A stretch of 48,158 bases of DNA from Streptomyces sporangiiformans (lineage in GTDB: Bacteria; Actinomycetota; Actinomycetes; Streptomycetales; Streptomycetaceae), in assembly GCF_005768555.2 (NCBI RefSeq), contig NZ_VCHX02000345.1:1-48158 (forward strand), read 5' to 3'. The position numbers were made by a program, and so were the translations under genes. Every line of letters starts with the position of its first letter. The first letter of the stretch is position 1. Shown in pieces: positions 13,954-20,701 of this stretch. A model generated the notes under the pieces. That model was not told the origin of the DNA, did no database searches, and saw only the letters and a program-made list of their open reading frames with translations.

Positions 13954-14796
13954 GTGTCCATCGGCAACTCCCCTGAGGACAACTCCCCTGAGGACGAGCG
14001 TCCCTTCGTAGAGGACGACCGCCCCTCGATCGGCCGTGTCTTGCAACAGGCACGTATCGAGGCAGGGCTGACCGTTGACGAAATCAGTAACGCCACCCGG
14101 GTCCGCGTCGCCATCGTGCACGCGATCGAACAGGACGACTTCGCCGCCTGCGGCGGAGACGTCTACGCGCGCGGTCACATCCGGACCTTGGCACGCGCCG
14201 TCCACACCGATCCGGCGCGGCTGCTCGCGCAGTACGACGATGATCACGGAGGGCGCCCGTCGCCGACGCCGGCGGCACCGCTGTTCGAGGCGGAGCGGAT
14301 CCGTCCGGAGCGCCAGCGGCCCAACTGGACCGCGGCCATGGTCGCCGCGATAGTCGCCGTGATCGGCTTCGTCGGGTTCACGCTGCTCAACGACAGCGAC
14401 GACGGGGCCGGTACGAAGACGCAGGTCGCCGAGGGGTCCACGCCCACCACCAGCAAGTCCCCCAAGCCGAAACCGACCAAGCCCAACGACCCCAAGCCCG
14501 ACCCGTCGGACAGCGCCATCGCGGCCGCGCCCCGGGACAAGGTCACCGTCAAGGTGAATGCGGCAGACGGCCGCAGCTGGATCTCGGCCAAGGACCACAA
14601 CGGCCGGACGATCTTCGACGGCACCTTGCAGCAGGGCGACTCGCAGACCTTCCAGGACAAGGAGCAGATCGACCTCATCCTGGGCAACGCCGGCGCGATC
14701 CAGCTGTTCGTGAACGGCAAGCAGATCGAGGACGAGTTCCAGACGGGGCAGGTCGAGCGTCTGAGGTACACGAAGGGTGATCCCGAGGTCGGCTGA
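13954..14796 (+). CDS. RodZ-like membrane HTH protein (HTH_25 / DUF4115)
   Basis: The 280-residue product has an N-terminal helix-turn-helix of the RodZ type (about residues 25-95, IGRVLQQARIEAGLTVDEIS), one membrane helix (about 130-150, MVAAIVAVIGFVGFTLL) and a Pro/Lys/Ser-rich linker. It ends in a beta-rich extracellular domain (about 185-280) matching DUF4115. RodZ relatives link MreB or cell-wall growth to the membrane, but the role here is inferred. GTG 13954 is chosen because GAAAGG lies 7 bases upstream; GTG 13927 is an alternative. The first codons carry a perfect 15-bp duplication giving NSPEDNSPED. It lies between ftsK and rimO in many Streptomyces. Confidence 0.85.
   Translation: MSIGNSPEDNSPEDERPFVEDDRPSIGRVLQQARIEAGLTVDEISNATRVRVAIVHAIEQDDFAACGGDVYARGHIRTLARAVHTDPARLLAQYDDDHGGRPSPTPAAPLFEAERIRPERQRPNWTAAMVAAIVAVIGFVGFTLLNDSDDGAGTKTQVAEGSTPTTSKSPKPKPTKPNDPKPDPSDSAIAAAPRDKVTVKVNAADGRSWISAKDHNGRTIFDGTLQQGDSQTFQDKEQIDLILGNAGAIQLFVNGKQIEDEFQTGQVERLRYTKGDPEVG
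13966..13995 (+). repeat. 15-bp perfect tandem duplication in the RodZ-like gene
   Basis: AACTCCCCTGAGGAC occurs twice in a row, adding five residues (NSPED) to the disordered N-terminus without changing frame. Confidence 0.95.
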
Positions 14797-14819
14797 GCCG
14801 CCCGGTTCTTCCGCGCGGT

Positions 14820-14849
14820 TCTTCCGTTCGGACGTCTTCCGTTCGGACG
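14820..14849. repeat. 15-bp perfect tandem duplication after the RodZ-like gene
   Basis: TCTTCCGTTCGGACG occurs twice head to tail, starting 24 bases after the stop codon. Confidence 0.95.
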
Positions 14850-14900
14850 AGGGCAGGCCGCTGCCGGACGAACGGGCACAGGCTTTTCGGGCAGGCGGGC

Positions 14901-14930
14901 ACGGGGTTGGCCAAGCTCGGCCAACCCCGT
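14901..14930. terminator. stem-loop between the RodZ-like gene and rimO
   Basis: A perfect 12-bp inverted repeat, ACGGGGTTGGCC with GGCCAACCCCGT, encloses a six-base loop AAGCTC. There is no T-run, which is common for Streptomyces terminators. It lies 40 bases before rimO and could end the upstream transcript. Confidence 0.75.
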
Positions 14931-14969
14931 CGACGTGGGCTGTCACTGGGACGAAGTAGTCTTGAGCCC

Positions 14970-16442
14970 ATGCCTGAACGCCGTACCGTCGCACTCGTCA
15001 CTCTTGGCTGCGCTCGTAACGAGGTGGACTCGGAGGAGCTCGCAGGCCGTTTGGAGGCGGACGGCTGGCACCTCGTGGAGGACGCCGAGAACGCGGACGT
15101 CGCCGTCGTCAACACGTGTGGCTTCGTCGAGGCCGCCAAGAAGGACTCCGTCGACGCGCTCTTGGAGGCCAACGACCTCAAGGGAGAGGGCAGAACCCAG
15201 GCCGTGGTCGCTGTCGGCTGCATGGCCGAGCGATACGGCAAGGAGCTCGCAGAGGCACTGCCAGAGGCCGATGGTGTGCTGGGCTTCGACGACTACGCGG
15301 ACATCTCCGACCGGCTCCAGACCATCCTGTCCGGCGGCATCCACGCCGCACACACGCCACGGGACCGGCGCAAGCTCCTGCCGATCAGCCCTGCGGAGCG
15401 GCAGGAGTCCGCCTCCGAGGTCGCGCTTCCGGGGCACGGCCCTGCCGATCTTCCGGAGGGCCTCGCTCCGTCTTCGGGCCCCCGTGCGCCCCTGCGGCGC
15501 CGTCTCGACGGCTCCCCGGTCGCCTCGGTCAAGCTGGCCTCCGGCTGCGACCGGCGCTGCTCCTTCTGCGCCATCCCGTCCTTCCGCGGCTCCTTCATCT
15601 CGCGACGGCCGTCCGACGTCCTGGGCGAGACGCGCTGGCTCGCCGAACAGGGCGTCAAGGAGATCATGCTGGTCTCCGAGAACAACACCTCGTACGGCAA
15701 GGACCTCGGCGACATCAGGCTCCTGGAGACGCTGCTCCCCGAGCTCGCCGACGTCGACGGGATCGAGCGGGTGCGCGTCAGCTATCTGCAGCCCGCCGAG
15801 ATGCGCCCCGGGCTCATCGACGTGCTGACCTCCACGCCCAAGGTCGCGCCCTACTTCGACCTGTCGTTCCAGCACTCCGCTCCGGGTGTACTGCGTGCGA
15901 TGCGGCGCTTCGGGGACACCGACCGGTTCCTGGAACTGCTCGACACGATCCGCGCCAAGGCCCCGCAGGCCGGTGTGCGGTCCAACTTCATCGTGGGCTT
16001 CCCCGGCGAGAGCGCGGACGACCTGGCCGAGCTGGAGCGGTTCCTGAACGGCGCGCGGCTGGACGCGATCGGCGTCTTCGGATACTCCGACGAGGAGGGC
16101 ACGGAGGCAGCGACGTACGAGAACAAGCTGGACGAGGACGTCGTCGCCGAGCGGCTCGCGAGGGTCTCGCGGCTCGCGGAGGAACTGGTCTCCCAGCGAG
16201 CGGAGGAGCGCGTCGGCGAGACCCTGGAGGTGCTCGTCGAGTCGGTCGATGCCGTGGAGGGCGTGACAGGCCGTGCGGCGCACCAGGCGCCGGAGACCGA
16301 CGGCCAGGTGCTGTTCACGAGCGGTGAGGGTTTGACCGCCGGTCGTATGGTCGAGGCGAAGGTGGTCGGTACGGAAGGTGTCGACCTGGTGGCCGAGCCG
16401 CTGCTCGGCTCGCTCGCATGTCCTGAGGAGGCGGCCAGATGA
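14970..16442 (+). CDS. rimO: RimO, ribosomal protein S12 methylthiotransferase
   Basis: This 490-residue radical-SAM enzyme adds a methylthio group to the conserved Asp of ribosomal protein S12. The N-terminal UPF0004 domain has its first cluster cysteine at C14 (LGCARN), with further ones in NTCGF and VGCMAE. The radical-SAM cluster motif is C193-x3-C197-x2-C200 (CDRRCSFC), and a C-terminal TRAM domain follows. The RimO call, as against MiaB, rests on the SENNTSYGKDLG segment and on the presence of a separate MiaB at 42596. Compared with most RimO proteins it has an insert before the radical-SAM motif (about 130-185, rich in Pro/Ser/Arg). The TGA overlaps the pgsA ATG by four bases, so the two are translationally coupled. 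Confidence 0.92.
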   Translation: MPERRTVALVTLGCARNEVDSEELAGRLEADGWHLVEDAENADVAVVNTCGFVEAAKKDSVDALLEANDLKGEGRTQAVVAVGCMAERYGKELAEALPEADGVLGFDDYADISDRLQTILSGGIHAAHTPRDRRKLLPISPAERQESASEVALPGHGPADLPEGLAPSSGPRAPLRRRLDGSPVASVKLASGCDRRCSFCAIPSFRGSFISRRPSDVLGETRWLAEQGVKEIMLVSENNTSYGKDLGDIRLLETLLPELADVDGIERVRVSYLQPAEMRPGLIDVLTSTPKVAPYFDLSFQHSAPGVLRAMRRFGDTDRFLELLDTIRAKAPQAGVRSNFIVGFPGESADDLAELERFLNGARLDAIGVFGYSDEEGTEAATYENKLDEDVVAERLARVSRLAEELVSQRAEERVGETLEVLVESVDAVEGVTGRAAHQAPETDGQVLFTSGEGLTAGRMVEAKVVGTEGVDLVAEPLLGSLACPEEAAR

Positions 16443-17170
16443 CGGGAGTCCCGGCATCCGCGGCGGGCGGCCCCGGCACGCCTGGTACGCACGGTGCCGC
16501 CGGCGTTTCCGGTGCGGGCGCTGCCGGTGCTCAGGGCTCGAAGTCGCCGCGCGGCGGAAAGCTGGGTGCCGCGGCCGTCAACCAGGCCAGCCTCTGGAAC
16601 GTCGCCAATCTCCTGACCATGCTCCGGCTCGTGCTCGTACCGGGCTTCGTGGCGCTGATGCTGGCCGACGGGGGATACGACCCCGTCTGGCGGGCCTGGG
16701 CCTGGGCCGCCTTCGCGGTCGCCATGATCACCGACATCTTCGACGGTCACCTGGCGCGGACGTACGACCTCGTCACCGACTTCGGAAAGATCGCCGACCC
16801 GATCGCCGACAAGGCGATCATGGGAGCGGCGCTGATCTGTCTGTCCTCGCTCGGCGATCTGCCGTGGTGGGTGACAGCAGTCATCCTCGGGCGCGAGCTC
16901 GGGGTCACACTGCTGCGCTTCGTGGTGATCCGCTACGGCGTGATCCCCGCGAGCCGCGGCGGAAAGATGAAGACGCTCGCTCAGGGCATGGCGGTCGGCA
17001 TGTACGTCCTGGCGCTCACGGGGCCGCTGGCGACCCTGAGGTTCTGGGTGATGGCTGTGGCGGTCGCCCTGACCGTGGTGACCGGACTCGACTATGTGAG
17101 ACAAGCCATTGTGTTGCGACGCCAGGGTCTCGCCGACCGGAAGGCCGCGGCGGAGGAGGCGGAAGGATGA
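16439..17170 (+). CDS. pgsA: CDP-diacylglycerol-glycerol-3-phosphate 3-phosphatidyltransferase (PgsA family)
   Basis: The 243-residue membrane enzyme makes phosphatidylglycerophosphate, the precursor of phosphatidylglycerol and cardiolipin. The CDP-alcohol phosphotransferase signature D-x2-D-G-x2-A-R-x8-G-x3-D-x3-D is complete at residues 99-124. Several hydrophobic helices follow. The first 48 residues are a Gly/Ala/Pro-rich extension not needed for the fold. It starts by ATGA overlap with rimO and ends by ATGA overlap with cinA. Related actinobacterial paralogues can use other alcohols, so substrate is a family-level inference. Confidence 0.88.
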   Translation: MTGVPASAAGGPGTPGTHGAAGVSGAGAAGAQGSKSPRGGKLGAAAVNQASLWNVANLLTMLRLVLVPGFVALMLADGGYDPVWRAWAWAAFAVAMITDIFDGHLARTYDLVTDFGKIADPIADKAIMGAALICLSSLGDLPWWVTAVILGRELGVTLLRFVVIRYGVIPASRGGKMKTLAQGMAVGMYVLALTGPLATLRFWVMAVAVALTVVTGLDYVRQAIVLRRQGLADRKAAAEEAEG

Positions 17171-17712
17171 CTTCCGTGGCCGCTGAAGTGCTGCGACTAC
17201 TCAAAGTGAGGGGCGAGACGCTCGCTGTCGCCGAGTCGCTGACGGGTGGACTCGTGGCGGCGGAGATCGCCGCATTGCCCGGGGCCTCCGAAGCCTTCCG
17301 CGGTTCCGTCACCGCGTACGCCACCGATCTGAAGCGGGATGTACTCGGCGTGGACGCCACCCTGCTGGATCAGCGCGGGGCGGTGAATCCGCAGGTCGCG
17401 GCCCAGATGGCGGCGGGCGTACGCAAGCTGCTCGGCGCGGACTGGGGCATCGCGACCACCGGTGTCGCGGGGCCCGAGCCCCAGGACGGCCAGCCGGTCG
17501 GGACCGTTTTCGTGGCCGTCGACGGGCCGCTCGGCCCGGTTTCCGGGCCGGCTGATGGCGAGAAAGTGGCGTCGCTGCGGTTGAACGGCGACCGGACGGA
17601 AATCCGTATGGAGAGTGTACGGAGCGTACTCGCACTGCTCCTGAAGGAGCTTGCGGGCGAACAGACCGGGAATGAGCGGGCACAGGATACGGAACAGAAC
17701 GGGGGGACTTGA
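17167..17712 (+). CDS. cinA: CinA C-terminal domain protein (NMN deamidase type)
   Basis: The 181-residue product consists only of the C-terminal CinA domain (PF02464): AESLTGGLVAAEI, FRGSVTAYATDLK and IATTGVAGPEPQDG are the family's marks. The N-terminal MocF-like domain of two-domain CinA is absent, as is usual in actinobacteria. Stand-alone domains of this kind deamidate nicotinamide mononucleotide to the acid form. It overlaps pgsA by four bases. The last 15 residues are polar and poorly conserved. Confidence 0.88.
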   Translation: MTSVAAEVLRLLKVRGETLAVAESLTGGLVAAEIAALPGASEAFRGSVTAYATDLKRDVLGVDATLLDQRGAVNPQVAAQMAAGVRKLLGADWGIATTGVAGPEPQDGQPVGTVFVAVDGPLGPVSGPADGEKVASLRLNGDRTEIRMESVRSVLALLLKELAGEQTGNERAQDTEQNGGT

Positions 17713-17821
17713 TGTTTGCAGCCCTGAGTGAACACGACATCGCTCCCCGCACGGCCGCGGCGCGAGGCGGTACGGTGGGGCGAGAAGGATGCGGCTACGC
17801 GGTCCGAGGAGGGAGCCACCG

Positions 17822-18196
17822 ATGATTCTGCTCCGTCGCCTGCTTGGTGACGTGCTGCGTCGGCAGCGCCAGCGCCAGGGCCGTACTCTGCGCGAAGTCT
17901 CCTCGTCCGCCCGAGTTTCGCTCGGCTATCTCTCCGAGGTGGAGCGGGGGCAGAAGGAGGCTTCCTCCGAGCTGCTCTCCGCGATCTGCGACGCGCTGGA
18001 CGTACGGATGTCCGAGCTCATGCGAGAAGTGAGCGACGAGCTTGCCCTCGCCGAGCTGGCCCAGTCGGCAGCGGTCACTGAGCCGGTGCCCACGCCGGTG
18101 CGCCCGATGCTCAATTCTGTGTCGGTAACCGGTGTGCCACCGGAACGAGTGACAATCAAGGCGCCTGCCGAGGCGGTGGACGTCGTCGCCGCCTGA
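17822..18196 (+). CDS. clgR: ClgR-type XRE regulator of Clp protease genes
   Basis: The 124-residue product has one XRE helix-turn-helix (about residues 8-62, RTLREVSSSARVSLGYLSE then VERGQKEASSELLSAI). The sequence and the place after pgsA-cinA match ClgR, the activator of clpP1P2, clpC1 and lon in Streptomyces. It ends in Ala-Ala (DVVAA), the kind of C-terminal signal through which Streptomyces ClgR and PopR are known to be degraded by ClpP, giving feedback control. ATG 17822 is chosen because GAGGAGGGAG precedes it; GTG/ATG codons upstream, such as 17789, lack a site. PopR is a close paralogue, so the ClgR name rests partly on context. Confidence 0.87.
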   Translation: MILLRRLLGDVLRRQRQRQGRTLREVSSSARVSLGYLSEVERGQKEASSELLSAICDALDVRMSELMREVSDELALAELAQSAAVTEPVPTPVRPMLNSVSVTGVPPERVTIKAPAEAVDVVAA

Positions 18197-18277
18197 CGCT
18201 TGCGGGCGTGCGGTCATGAGCTCCGTGCTCGTGGGCGTGCAGGCCATGGGTGCGAGCCCATGAGCTGAGAACGTGTG

Positions 18278-18315
18278 AGAGCCCCGGCCGGGGGCTTCTC
18301 CAGGGACACCTGGAG
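18278..18315 (+). terminator. tandem hairpins after clgR
   Basis: Two adjacent stem-loops occur: AGCCCC/GGGGCT around GGCCG (18280-18296), then CTCCAGG/CCTGGAG around the loop GACA (18298-18315). A G-rich tract and TTTTTGCG follow at about 18330. They probably stop the clgR transcript. Confidence 0.7.
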
Positions 18316-18470
18316 GGGTGCGGTCGGGGTTTTTGCGTTCTTACCCCGTTTGCCGGTGTGTCGTGCTGCGGCCATGGTGGAGGGGCCGGGTGCGCCTCGT
18401 CGGGGTGGCTGCGCCCTCCCGGTGGGTGACGGTGCGGTCTGGCTTCGGTTGGCGGGTTGGAGGTGGCGCC

Positions 18471-18791
18471 ATGGCGGGGCGGACGGGATGGGCTGGGCGG
18501 GCTGGGCGAATAGAGCGCATGGAGCGGATCGGGCGCGTGCAGCGCATCGGGCGCATGGGGCGGTGGGGGCTGGCTTTGGGGGGCGGGGTGCTGTGGTGGT
18601 GGGGAGCGACGCGGTTGGCCTTCACGGCGGACGCGGGTGTGCTGGAGGGGGCGGTCATGGCGGGCGGGTGGGGGCTGAGTCTGCTTCCGGTCCACTGCGC
18701 GCCCAAGGCGCGGGTGGGGCGTGAGGCCGGTGTCCAAGGCTGGGGACGTGGGTCTGGCCGGGGCGGATCAGTGAGTGAGTCGAGTCACTGA
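18471..18791 (+). CDS. small Arg-rich membrane protein, function unknown
   Basis: The 106-residue product starts at ATG 18471, which has an excellent Shine-Dalgarno (GGAGG, 7 bases upstream). An Arg/Gly-rich basic start (RIERMERIGRVQRIGRMGR) precedes one hydrophobic helix (about residues 36-53, LALGGGVLWWWGATRLAF). Next comes a Gly/Leu-rich stretch (AGGWGLSLLPVHCAPKARVG) that reads like a second short membrane segment. I recognise this last stretch as recurring in Streptomyces proteins next to clgR, from memory only. No enzyme motif is visible. The stop codon lies inside a short tandem repeat. An in-frame upstream ATG at 18318 exists but has no ribosome site. Confidence 0.6.
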   Translation: MAGRTGWAGRAGRIERMERIGRVQRIGRMGRWGLALGGGVLWWWGATRLAFTADAGVLEGAVMAGGWGLSLLPVHCAPKARVGREAGVQGWGRGSGRGGSVSESSH

Positions 18792-18809
18792 GCCACTGAG
18801 TCGCTGAGT
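18786..18809. repeat. 8-bp tandem repeat across the stop codon of the small membrane protein gene
   Basis: Three 8-base units CACTGAGC, CACTGAGT and CGCTGAGT follow in line, and the TGA stop (18789-18791) is in the first. Confidence 0.8.
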
Positions 18810-18981
18810 CGGCAGGGGTGGTGGATTTCGGAGGCTCAGGGGCGTTACCGGGCGCCTGGAGGCTCCCGGGGCGCCTATCACCTCCCGGGTGTGACCGAGG
18901 GGCGCTCAGGCCCTTCTGGGGCGAATGAGGGGCTTTTCTCTTGGGGTGGGTGAGGGGTGTCCGGGTGGTCGCCGTCACTCG

Positions 18982-19746
18982 CTACCAAGGCATGGCCACG
19001 CCGCCGTTCGGCCGCAGGATCTGGCCCGTCGTAAAGGCCGAGGCGTCGGAAGCGAGATGCAGGACCGCGTGCGCGATGTCCTCCGGCTCGCCGACTCTGC
19101 CCAGCGGTGACATTCGGGCCATGAACGCCTCGGTGCGCGCCTGGGCCTCGCCGTCGTGGTGGTCCGTCATGGGCGTGCGGATCCAGCCCGGCGCGACCGC
19201 GTTGACGCGGATGCCGTGCGGTCCCATCTCGGTCGCCAGGGTCTTCGTCAACTGGACGACGGCCGCTTTCGTGACGCCGTAGCAGAGCAGCCCGGCCCCG
19301 CCGGTGTCGACGGCGCCCGATGCCATGGTGATGATGCTGCCGCGGGTACTGGACGCGATCATGGCGCGGGCCGCCTCCTGGCAGGCGTACAGCACACCTT
19401 TGAAGTTGACGTCGAGGACGCGGTCGAGGTCCTCGTCCCGGGTCTCCAGGACCGGGCTGCTGTGCATGATCCCGGCGATGGCGGCCATCACGTCGAGGCG
19501 CTCGCAGGCCGCGACCGCCTGGCTCAGCTGGGTTCGGTCGGTGACGTCGAGAGGGTGTGTGTGGGGCGTGCCGCCCTTGTCCTTGATCAGGGCGGCCGTC
19601 TCGTCGAGACCCTGGGCATCGCGGTCCGCGCAGTGAACGTCGGCGCCCGCTTCCGCAAGCAACACGGCACTGGCGCGGCCGATTCCGCTCGCGGCGCCGG
19701 TGACGAATGCGGTGCGTCCGGTGAGGTCGTACGCCGTGACGGGCAT
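18982..19746 (-). CDS. short-chain dehydrogenase/reductase
   Basis: The 254-residue classical SDR has the NAD(P)-binding TGAASGIG motif near residues 14-21, the catalytic Ser in ITMASGA, Y-x3-K in YGVTKAA, and the PG-motif APGWIRTPM. It ends with the tail TTGQILRPNGG. The usual NNAG motif reads AIAG, so the structural Asn is replaced. The Asp in HCADRDAQG after the second strand suggests NAD(H) preference. It stands alone on the minus strand; the substrate cannot be told. ATG 19746 gives the normal family length. Confidence 0.88.
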   Translation of the reverse strand: MPVTAYDLTGRTAFVTGAASGIGRASAVLLAEAGADVHCADRDAQGLDETAALIKDKGGTPHTHPLDVTDRTQLSQAVAACERLDVMAAIAGIMHSSPVLETRDEDLDRVLDVNFKGVLYACQEAARAMIASSTRGSIITMASGAVDTGGAGLLCYGVTKAAVVQLTKTLATEMGPHGIRVNAVAPGWIRTPMTDHHDGEAQARTEAFMARMSPLGRVGEPEDIAHAVLHLASDASAFTTGQILRPNGGVAMPW

Positions 19747-19778
19747 GAAGTGACGGTACGAGGGTTTCTGACGGATCG

Positions 19779-20606
19779 TCAATTGCCCGTGCGTGACGGT
19801 TCCGTCCGCGTCCGGGGGGCTGGGCCGGGCTGGCATGCCGGGCACCAGTAGGTGGGGCGCTCGCGGGAACCGTCGCCCTGGCTCGCCACACGGATCGAGG
19901 TGCGGCAGCGCAGACAGGGGCGGGGTGCGCGACCGTACACGTAGTGGTTCTGGTCGCGGTGGCCCGTGGTGCTGCGCAGCGGCCGCTCGCGGTTGGCTTC
20001 CAGGAGTTTCCTGGCGAGGGCGGGCAGTTGGGCGGCGCGTTCGGCGGGAAGTTGGCCGATGGGCAGCCATGGGCTGGCCCGCAGGAGGAAGCAGAGCTCG
20101 CTCTTGTAGACGTTGCCGATCCCGGCGAGGTTTCGCTGGTCGAGGAGGGCTTCACCGAGGGGGCGGGCCGGGTCGCGCAGGAGATTCTCCAGGGCCTTGT
20201 CGGGGTCCCAGTCCGGGCCGAGGAGGTCGGGGCCTAGGTGGCCCACGGCCCGGTGTTCGTCGGTGGTGCGCAGCAGCTCCAGTACGGGGAGCCGGTAGCC
20301 GACGGCAGTGCGCTCCGCGGTACCGAGGATCGCGCGGATCTGGTGACCGGGGCCGCCGCTCCAGCGCTCGCCGGGTGCGTACACCTTCCAGGAGCCGTCC
20401 ATCTGCAGATGAGAGTGCAGCGTCAGCCCGCCCTCGATACGAGTGAGCAGGTGCTTTCCGCGCGGGGTGACGTCCAGGACGGTGCGCCCGGTGAGGTCGG
20501 CCGTGGCGTACTTGGGCACGCGGAGGTCGGAGCGGGTGAGCAGATGGCCCGCGAGGGCGGTATGCAGGCGCCGGGCGGTCTGCCAGACGGTGTCTCCTTC
20601 GGGCAT
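19779..20606 (-). CDS. nei: Fpg/Nei family DNA glycosylase-AP lyase
   Basis: The 275-residue base-excision repair enzyme has the catalytic start M-P2-E3 and a conserved Lys at 51 (PRGKHLL). The helix-two-turn-helix is DQRNLAGIGNVYKSE, and the C-terminal zinc finger is C231-x2-C234...C255-x2-C258. The Nei-type start (PEGDTVW) points to endonuclease VIII-like activity on oxidised pyrimidines. It lies 95 bases after lhr on the same strand. The same pairing (Lhr with Nei2) occurs in mycobacteria, which suggests joint action in repair. Confidence 0.88.
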   Translation of the reverse strand: MPEGDTVWQTARRLHTALAGHLLTRSDLRVPKYATADLTGRTVLDVTPRGKHLLTRIEGGLTLHSHLQMDGSWKVYAPGERWSGGPGHQIRAILGTAERTAVGYRLPVLELLRTTDEHRAVGHLGPDLLGPDWDPDKALENLLRDPARPLGEALLDQRNLAGIGNVYKSELCFLLRASPWLPIGQLPAERAAQLPALARKLLEANRERPLRSTTGHRDQNHYVYGRAPRPCLRCRTSIRVASQGDGSRERPTYWCPACQPGPAPRTRTEPSRTGN

Positions 20607-20701
20607 GGATCCAGAGTGGCACGGGGTGGGAGAGGGAGTCTTGTCCTGCTGTCCCGCCGTCCTCGTTGTCCCGGTGAGGCGGACCAGTGCCGGGGCTGGA
20701 G

